The notes under the pieces are model-generated. The model did not search any database and was not told the DNA's origin. It saw only the letters and a program-made list of their open reading frames with translations. A stretch of 64,000 bases of DNA from Phycisphaerae bacterium (GTDB lineage Bacteria; Planctomycetota; Phycisphaerae; Phycisphaerales; UBA1924). The stretch spans positions 124,001 to 188,000 of the forward strand of contig JAUILU010000004.1 of assembly GCA_030432905.1 (NCBI GenBank). The letters are read 5' to 3'. This document shows positions 59,344 through 64,000 of this stretch, one piece after another (the stretch's first letter is position 1; each line of letters opens with the position of its first letter). A program made the translations under genes and the position numbers.

Positions 59344-59928
59344 ATGCTCGACAGCCTGTTCAGCGGCGGCGGGATCTGGTTCTCGATCCCGGCCATCATC
59401 GGGACGCTCTACTTCTTTGTTCAGATATTCATGGGCGGCATCGGCGGCGACGCCGGGCTTGACGTCGATCTCGATTTCGACGGCGATATCGGCGCGGGCG
59501 ACGCGCCGGGCGTCGAGTTCGGGATCCTCAGCGCCCAAACCCTGAGCGCGTTCTTCATGGGATCGGGCTGGATGGGCTTCGCGGCCTTGAAGCTGCTCGA
59601 CGTGGGCATGTCCGGAGCCGTCGGGATCGCCATCATCTCGGGCGTGTTCTTCGGCTGGCTTATCATGCGGGTCATGCGTTCGATGCTGAAGCTCCAGAAC
59701 TCTGGCAACGTCTCGATCGCCGACACAGTCGGTTTGTCTGGCGATGTGTACGTTCAGATCCCGCCCGAGGGCGAGGGCACGGGGCGCGTGACCGTCGTCC
59801 TCGGTACACGCCAAAGAGAATTCAACGCGGTCCAGGGCGGCTCCGAGCCGATCCCGTCGCACACGAGTGTGAAGGTGACCGACGCCAACACGACAACAAA
59901 CACACTTACAGTTGAGCGGTCATCATGA
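59344..59928 (+). CDS. NfeD-like membrane protein, flotillin partner
   Basis: A 194-residue protein from ATG 59344. One hydrophobic segment near the N-terminus (FSIPAIIGTLYFFVQIFMGG), an acidic loop (GLDVDLDFDGD), then two helices (AFFMGSGWMGFAALKLL and GIAIISGVFFGWLIMRVM). The C-terminal 60 residues form an OB-like fold (GDVYVQIPPEGEGTGRVTV). This matches NfeD-type/YqiJ-like proteins encoded with flotillin, which help form membrane microdomains. It overlaps the possible first ATG of the flotillin gene. Confidence 0.78.
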   Translation: MLDSLFSGGGIWFSIPAIIGTLYFFVQIFMGGIGGDAGLDVDLDFDGDIGAGDAPGVEFGILSAQTLSAFFMGSGWMGFAALKLLDVGMSGAVGIAIISGVFFGWLIMRVMRSMLKLQNSGNVSIADTVGLSGDVYVQIPPEGEGTGRVTVVLGTRQREFNAVQGGSEPIPSHTSVKVTDANTTTNTLTVERSS

Positions 59929-59942
59929 TCGCGGGAGGAAAC

Positions 59943-61568
59943 ATGATCGAATCTCTCACACTCGCACAATCGTCGGGTGACGGCATCGGACCGATGCTGC
60001 TCGTCGGCATCGGCGTCGGGCTTGTCCTGCTGCTGTTCCTGATTGTCTTCCTGGCAACCCGATACAAGCGATGCCCGTCTAACCGCGTGCTCGTCATCTG
60101 GGGTCGCGGGGGCGGCAAGCAGTCGGCGCGCTGCTACCACGGCGGCGGTCAGTTCGTCTGGCCCGTCATCGAAGACTTCGCCTACATGACACTCGAGCCG
60201 CTCGTCATCGACATCCCGCTCGAGGGCGCGCTGTCGCTCAACAACATCCGCGTGAACGTGCCGAGTACGTTTACGGTCGGTATCTCGACCGACTCTGTGA
60301 TGATGGCCAACGCCGCCGAGCGTCTGCTGGGTCTGCCGCCGCAAGCGGTGCGTGAGCAGGCGCAGGACATCATCCTCGGCCAGCTCCGTCTCGTGATCGC
60401 GACGCTCTCAATTGAAGAGATCAACAAGGACCGCGAGAAGTTCATGGGTCTGGTCAACGAGAACGTGACCCAGGAAATCAACAAGATCGGTCTTGAGCTG
60501 ATCAACGTGAATATCCGAGACATCACCGATGAATCGGGCTACATCCAGGCGATCGGTCAGCGAGCCGCGGCCGAGGCGATCAACAAGGCCAAGGTCGAAG
60601 TGGCGCAGGCCAACCGCGACGGTGCGACGGGTGAAGCCGTGGCGCAGCGCGAACAGACGGTGAGTGTCGCCAAGGAAATTGCGGCATCGACCGAAGGCGA
60701 GAAGGCGGCCGAGCAGATGCAGCGCGTCGCGGTCGCAGACCTCGAAGCCAAGGCGATCACGGGCGAAGTCGAGTCGAAGCGGAATCAGGACATCGCGATC
60801 GCCGAGCGGAACGCTGAAACAGCGGCCGCCTCGAAGCGAGCCGAGCAGAGCCAGCGTGTGCAGGTCGCCGAGGCCGAGGCCCGCGCGGTTGACGGTGAGA
60901 ACACAAGCCGCGCCGAGATCGCGGAATCGAACGCGAAGCTCGCCGAGATCCGCGCCGAGGCCAAGCGTCGCGCAGACGTCGCCGCGGCCGAGGCGTACGA
61001 GGCGATCCTCAAAGCCGAACGCGAACAGGAGATCGCGAGGCTCGGCAAGGAAGAGCTGGCACCCCAGGAAATCGAGAAGCAGCGCATCGAGATCGCGGCG
61101 GAAGCCGAGGCCGAGAAGCGCCGGCGCGAGGCCAAGGGTGAAGCCGACGCGATCCTGCTCAAGTACGAAGCAGAGGCGGCGGGTGTCCAGAAGGTGCTCG
61201 AAGCGAAGGCCGAGGGTTACCGCAGACTCATGGAAGCCGCGGCGAACAACCCGAACGTCGCGCCGACACTGCTCATGATCGAGCAGCTTCCCGAACTCGT
61301 CCGCGAGCAGGTCAAGGCGATCCAGAACCTCAAGATCGACAAGATCACCGTCTGGGACTCGGGGCAGGGCAACTCGGTCATCGAGGGCAAAGGCGGCGGC
61401 TCAACCGCCAACTTTCTCAGCGGCATGATCGGCGCGCTCCCACCTGTTCACGAACTCGCGGAACAAGCGGGTGTCGAGCTGCCGGGCTTCCTCGGCAAGG
61501 TCGCCGACACACCCAAGCCAAAGCCGGCAGCGCCGACCGAATCGGATTCTGACTCGGACAAGGCGTAG
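59943..61568 (+). CDS. floT: Flotillin (SPFH-domain membrane microdomain protein)
   Basis: A 541-residue protein. Start ATG 59943 follows GGGAGGA closely; ATG 59925 would add six residues. One N-terminal transmembrane helix (residues about 15-40, LLVGIGVGLVLLLFLIVFLA) precedes the SPFH domain (CPSNRVLVIWG, RVNVPSTFTVGIS, VTQEINKIGLELINVNI). A long Ala/Glu coiled coil (about 200-440) follows, with a Pro/Ser-rich end. Flotillins scaffold functional membrane microdomains. Operon with the NfeD-like gene, closed by a terminator at 61598. Confidence 0.92.
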   Translation: MIESLTLAQSSGDGIGPMLLVGIGVGLVLLLFLIVFLATRYKRCPSNRVLVIWGRGGGKQSARCYHGGGQFVWPVIEDFAYMTLEPLVIDIPLEGALSLNNIRVNVPSTFTVGISTDSVMMANAAERLLGLPPQAVREQAQDIILGQLRLVIATLSIEEINKDREKFMGLVNENVTQEINKIGLELINVNIRDITDESGYIQAIGQRAAAEAINKAKVEVAQANRDGATGEAVAQREQTVSVAKEIAASTEGEKAAEQMQRVAVADLEAKAITGEVESKRNQDIAIAERNAETAAASKRAEQSQRVQVAEAEARAVDGENTSRAEIAESNAKLAEIRAEAKRRADVAAAEAYEAILKAEREQEIARLGKEELAPQEIEKQRIEIAAEAEAEKRRREAKGEADAILLKYEAEAAGVQKVLEAKAEGYRRLMEAAANNPNVAPTLLMIEQLPELVREQVKAIQNLKIDKITVWDSGQGNSVIEGKGGGSTANFLSGMIGALPPVHELAEQAGVELPGFLGKVADTPKPKPAAPTESDSDSDKA

Positions 61569-61597
61569 TCACCGGCACACAACCTCATCACCACACA

Positions 61598-61621
61598 CCC
61601 GCGAGCGATCGCGGGTTTTTA
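61598..61621 (+). terminator. Intrinsic terminator after the flotillin gene
   Basis: CCCGCGA (61598-61604), loop GCGA, TCGCGGG (61609-61615), then TTTTT. The T-run overlaps the stop codon of the convergent gene at 61619. Confidence 0.85.
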
Positions 61622-62098
61622 TTCGGCTTTCTCGAACACCAGCACAAACGGGTCTCGCCCCTCGGCGCGGAAGATGACACGCGCGGTGAGCAAGTCGTCA
61701 TCTCGGTCGTAGGCGATCGCTTCAAGATCGTCGCTCTCGTCGAATTCGAAGCGCACGCTGTCAGAATCGACGAGCACGGCCTTGGCTTCGATTGGGCCGT
61801 CGGCCTCCGACTTCCACGGGACGAGCGCGGTGTCGAAGTGGCGGAGCCTGTACATCAGGCCTTCGTCGGTCTCGGTCAACGTCATGATCTCGACCAGATC
61901 GACCTTGTCCTTGCCCGTCATGCGAAAGACACCTGTGAGGTTGCCGGCGACGGGCTCGAGCCACGTTTCTTCGATCACCGAGCCACCTACCTCGCCGCGC
62001 CAGCTGCCGGTAAGGAACGCGAGATCGTCGGCCTGGACAGCCTCGGTCTGGGGCCCGCCGAGGTACGAAGCAACTGCGAGCGAAACAGCAAAGAGCAT
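61619..62098 (-). CDS. Exported DUF6265-like protein
   Basis: A 159-residue protein with AAAGG 8 nt before its ATG. Signal peptide: MLFAVSLAVASYLGG. The mature domain begins LAFLTGSWRGEVGGSVIEETW and continues AGNLTGVFRM, as in the DUF6265 family, a beta-barrel of unknown function with calycin-like look. EIMTLTETDEGLMYRLRHFD is also family-typical. It lies downstream of the VOC gene on the same strand (24 nt), probably one transcript. Confidence 0.8.
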   Translation of the reverse strand: MLFAVSLAVASYLGGPQTEAVQADDLAFLTGSWRGEVGGSVIEETWLEPVAGNLTGVFRMTGKDKVDLVEIMTLTETDEGLMYRLRHFDTALVPWKSEADGPIEAKAVLVDSDSVRFEFDESDDLEAIAYDRDDDLLTARVIFRAEGRDPFVLVFEKAE

Positions 62099-62122
62099 GT
62101 CAACACCTTTCTCGTCGTGAGT

Positions 62123-62506
62123 TCAGCAGCCGCCGGTTTGCAGCGACTGCGCCAGCATAAACGGGTTGCTGTCGGGATCAAAGAACGTTGCCAGCTTCAC
62201 AAGGCCGTCGATCGTTTGTGTCGGGCCGTCGAACCGGACGTCCTTCGATTCCATGAGCGACCGGGCGGCGTCGATGTCCACAACCCCGAACGTCGGCACG
62301 CAGCCCGCCGAGCCCTTGGCGTTCTCGACCTGGCTCAGGCCGATCTGCAGGCCCTCGGTCTTGGTCGCAAGCTCGCACCAGCCGATCTCGTCGACCTTGT
62401 AGAGAAGATCCAAACCCAGAACGTCCTGATACCAGGCGATGGACGCATCGATGTTGGAGACCTGGATCGCGACGGTGACGTCGCCGGCGTACTGGATTGA
62501 GGACAT
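62123..62506 (-). CDS. VOC-superfamily protein (glyoxalase/bleomycin-resistance-like)
   Basis: A 127-residue protein with AAGGAG 9 nt upstream of the ATG. The VOC pattern: VTVAIQVSNIDASIAWYQDV, LGLDLLYKVDEIGW, then VDIDAARSLMESKD and the closing FFDPDSNPFMLAQS. Metal-ligand positions are not obvious (His is replaced near the start; the last Glu of typical enzymes is absent), so it may bind rather than catalyse. Divergent from the HxlR-type regulator, sharing a palindromic control region. Confidence 0.88.
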   Translation of the reverse strand: MSSIQYAGDVTVAIQVSNIDASIAWYQDVLGLDLLYKVDEIGWCELATKTEGLQIGLSQVENAKGSAGCVPTFGVVDIDAARSLMESKDVRFDGPTQTIDGLVKLATFFDPDSNPFMLAQSLQTGGC

Positions 62507-62531
62507 GGTGTGTGCTCCTTGGTGCGAGGGG

Positions 62532-62580
62532 TTGAAACGAATTGTATAGCTACTATACTTTCTATATTCCTGCCCCGCAA
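62532..62580. promoter_or_regulatory. Overlapping divergent promoters with central palindrome
   Basis: The palindrome GTATAG-CTA-CTATAC (62544-62558) is followed by a third half-site CTATA (62562-62566). Plus strand: TTGAAA (62532-62537), 16 nt, TATACT (62554-62559), serving the regulator gene at 62585. Minus strand: TTGCGG (62580-62575), 17 nt, TATAGT (62557-62552), serving the VOC gene. Both -10 boxes lie in the palindrome, so one bound regulator would block both. Confidence 0.7.
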
Positions 62581-62584
62581 GCCC

Positions 62585-63133
62585 ATGAGCACTCCGACCG
62601 CAGACAAGCTGATCAGGCTCTTCCACCGCAAGTGGTCGGTGCCGATGCTCGCCGAGCTTTCACGAGGCGGTGGATCGCGGGTGGTTGTCCTGCAGAACAC
62701 GCTCGGCGCAAGCCCCGCAGCGGTCCGGCAGACGCTCGACCACCTGATCTCGATGAATCTCGCAACCCCGAACCCGGGCTACGGGCACCCGCTCCGCCCC
62801 GAGTACATCCTGACCGAAGAGGGCAAAGCCGTCGCCGACGCGTGCGCACGCATCCAGAGCTCAAGCGATCGGCTCGGGCTTGGGGGCCTCGTCGGCAGGA
62901 AGTGGACGCTCCCGATTCTCTGGACACTGAACCATGAGCCGCTGCGGTTCGGCGAGATCACAGGCCTGGCACGCCCGATCACCGACCGCGCACTCTCGCA
63001 ATCGCTTGTTCAGCTTCAGGACGCCGAGCTTGTGCGGGTCGATCTGCTCGACACGCGCCCGCCCGCGAATCTTTACGGCCTGGCCCGGCGCGCGCGCGCG
63101 ATCGCCGACGCCCTCGCAGACATCGCGGCGTAA
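62585..63133 (+). CDS. HxlR-type regulator with two tandem winged-helix domains
   Basis: A 182-residue protein. The HxlR pattern appears twice. First half: FHRKWSVPMLAEL, LQNTLGASPAAVRQTLDHL, then NPGYGHPLRPEYILTEEGKA. Second half: VGRKWTLPILWTLNHEPLRF, ITDRALSQSLVQLQDAELV, RPPANLYGLARRARAIADAL. Ordinary HxlR proteins are about 110 residues with one such domain and bind as dimers; here the dimer appears fused into one chain. It most likely controls itself and the divergent VOC gene through the palindrome at 62544-62558. Confidence 0.82.
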   Translation: MSTPTADKLIRLFHRKWSVPMLAELSRGGGSRVVVLQNTLGASPAAVRQTLDHLISMNLATPNPGYGHPLRPEYILTEEGKAVADACARIQSSSDRLGLGGLVGRKWTLPILWTLNHEPLRFGEITGLARPITDRALSQSLVQLQDAELVRVDLLDTRPPANLYGLARRARAIADALADIAA

Positions 63134-63142
63134 CTTACCGAT

Positions 63143-64000
63143 TCAATCCTCGAAGAAATCGTCCGCGTTCATCTCGCCCGACGCCTCGGCCCAGTCCATG
63201 TCGTTGAACAGCGGCGTGTCGTCGGTCGCAAGATCGATCTCGATCGCGCCCTGCTTGGCGGGCAGCATCCGCTCGTCCGACTGCGTGTCGTAGCCCTGCG
63301 CCTTGCCGGCCTTCCGGCTCCGCGCTTTGATGCGAAGACGGATGGGTACTTCCCCGAACGGGAGTTCCTCGCGGATGCGGTTCATCAGGAATCGCTGATA
63401 CATCGGGCTGAACAGGTCGGGCTTGTTCACGACAAGCGTGATCGTCGGCGGGAGCGTCCCGGTCTGTGCGGCGTAGTAGATCTTGGCGACCGCGCCAAGC
63501 TTGCTCGACGGGCCACGCTCGTGCACCAGCTTCTCGAAGAAGCGGTTGAGCTCGCCAGTGCCGACGCGCTGGCGTGACTGCTCGGCGAGTTCGCCCGCAA
63601 GCTCGATGACTTCGCGCACGTTCGTGCCCTGTGTTGCGCTCATGAACGCGACGGGCGCGAAGCTCAGGCCCTTGAGAGCCGTCCGCAGGTACGCCTCGTA
63701 GTCGGCGGTCCCGACGGGCGTGCCCTTGCGTCCGATCGTTCCCTCGACCGCGTCCCACTTGTTTATGACGATCACCACGGGCGTGCCCTGCTCGATGATC
63801 ATGCTGGCAAGCTGGTTGTCCACGTGACTCAGGCGTTCGGTCGCATCAACCATGAACAGAGCCGCGTGCGCCCGGCGGAGCGAGCGTTCCAGCCGATCGA
63901 GCGCAAACCACTCGACGCGCCCCGAGAACGAGCTCTTTTTCCGAAGTCCAGCGGTGTCGATCGCGGTGACGGATTTGCCGTCGTACTCGAAGCGAACATC
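63143..64000 (-). CDS. der: GTPase Der (EngA), C-terminal part (cut by window edge)
   Basis: The last 285 codons of Der, a double-GTPase needed for 50S ribosome assembly; the frame continues past the right edge. From the edge inward: GKSVTAIDTAGLRKK is G3 of the second G domain, VIVINKWDAVEG is G4, FMSATQGTN is G5, followed by the KH-like domain (TLVVNKPDLFSPMYQRFLMN, LPFGEVPIRLRIKAR). About 50 residues after the usual end are acidic and Asp-rich (MDWAEASGEMNADDFFED). The first G domain lies outside the window. Confidence 0.93.
   Translation of the reverse strand, partial: DVRFEYDGKSVTAIDTAGLRKKSSFSGRVEWFALDRLERSLRRAHAALFMVDATERLSHVDNQLASMIIEQGTPVVIVINKWDAVEGTIGRKGTPVGTADYEAYLRTALKGLSFAPVAFMSATQGTNVREVIELAGELAEQSRQRVGTGELNRFFEKLVHERGPSSKLGAVAKIYYAAQTGTLPPTITLVVNKPDLFSPMYQRFLMNRIREELPFGEVPIRLRIKARSRKAGKAQGYDTQSDERMLPAKQGAIEIDLATDDTPLFNDMDWAEASGEMNADDFFED

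Noticed and set aside
1-64000. CRISPR arrays, prophage, transposases, integrase and attachment sites
   Set aside because: None was seen on reading the window: no regularly spaced repeats and no phage or mobile-element proteins.

Overview
The window is GC-rich (hand-counted sample near 68% in one 60-base stretch), gene-dense chromosomal DNA, most likely from a planctomycete of the Phycisphaerae/Phycisphaerales type. The basis is inference from content: two exported proteins ending in PEP-CTERM-like tails (small-residue helix plus a run of Arg), a HYExAFE-family protein, a GxxExxY protein, a signal peptidase I with a very large insertion, a fused and domain-swapped sugar kinase/nucleotidyltransferase, and many SD-less starts. 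No tRNA, rRNA, CRISPR array, prophage or insertion sequence was seen. The ends cut two genes: glycyl-tRNA synthetase (left, minus) and the GTPase Der (right, minus).

1-9.6 kb: a thioredoxin-fold exported protein, a PEP-CTERM-like protein, then a minus-strand ketosynthase operon. This has an intact ketosynthase, a degenerate GxxExxY protein, and a second ketosynthase that has lost every catalytic residue (KS-alpha/KS-beta-like pair). Next come rnpA-yidD, a TetR regulator and a cysteine desulfurase with an unusual tri-cysteine cofactor loop. 9.6-18.5 kb: envelope functions (DUF4190 protein, MlaF-like ATPase, MCE/MlaD-like protein, alpha/beta hydrolase), a HYExAFE protein, three small membrane proteins of which two are tandem paralogues, RicT with a basic tail, and signal peptidase I. 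18.5-26.8 kb: hisS carrying an AT-rich internal segment that looks transferred, a TetR gene with a perfect 18-bp operator, a spondin-domain protein, a SYLF lipoprotein, nuoG, truA and a GNAT acetyltransferase.

26.8-38.8 kb: a glycosyltransferase, a 673-residue secreted protein of unknown function, trpS and a CPBP protease divergent from trpC with overlapping start codons, a thioredoxin-fold protein lacking cysteines, PPDK with a histone H1-like N-terminal tail, and pabB. 38.7-50.3 kb: a surface-glycan island with two GT2 enzymes, a sulfotransferase, an order-swapped HldE-like fusion, and three large glycosyltransferases. Two of these share a C-terminal GxGQH Rossmann-like domain. 50.4-64 kb: a PilZ protein, nadA, an HU-like protein, an outer-membrane barrel, arfB, tsaB, and a three-gene signalling operon (HTH-receiver, HDOD-histidine kinase, pseudo-receiver-GAF). 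It closes with an NfeD/flotillin pair, a VOC protein divergent from a tandem-duplicated HxlR regulator over a shared palindromic promoter, and der.

The most unusual items are the inactive/active ketosynthase pair, the hisS mosaic, the glycan island with its shared C-terminal domain, the H1-like tail on PPDK, the duplicated HxlR regulator with its operator, and a recurrent TANNNT box 5-10 nt upstream of SD-less start codons that suggests widespread leaderless transcripts. All functional statements rest on reading motifs by eye; no database search was run.
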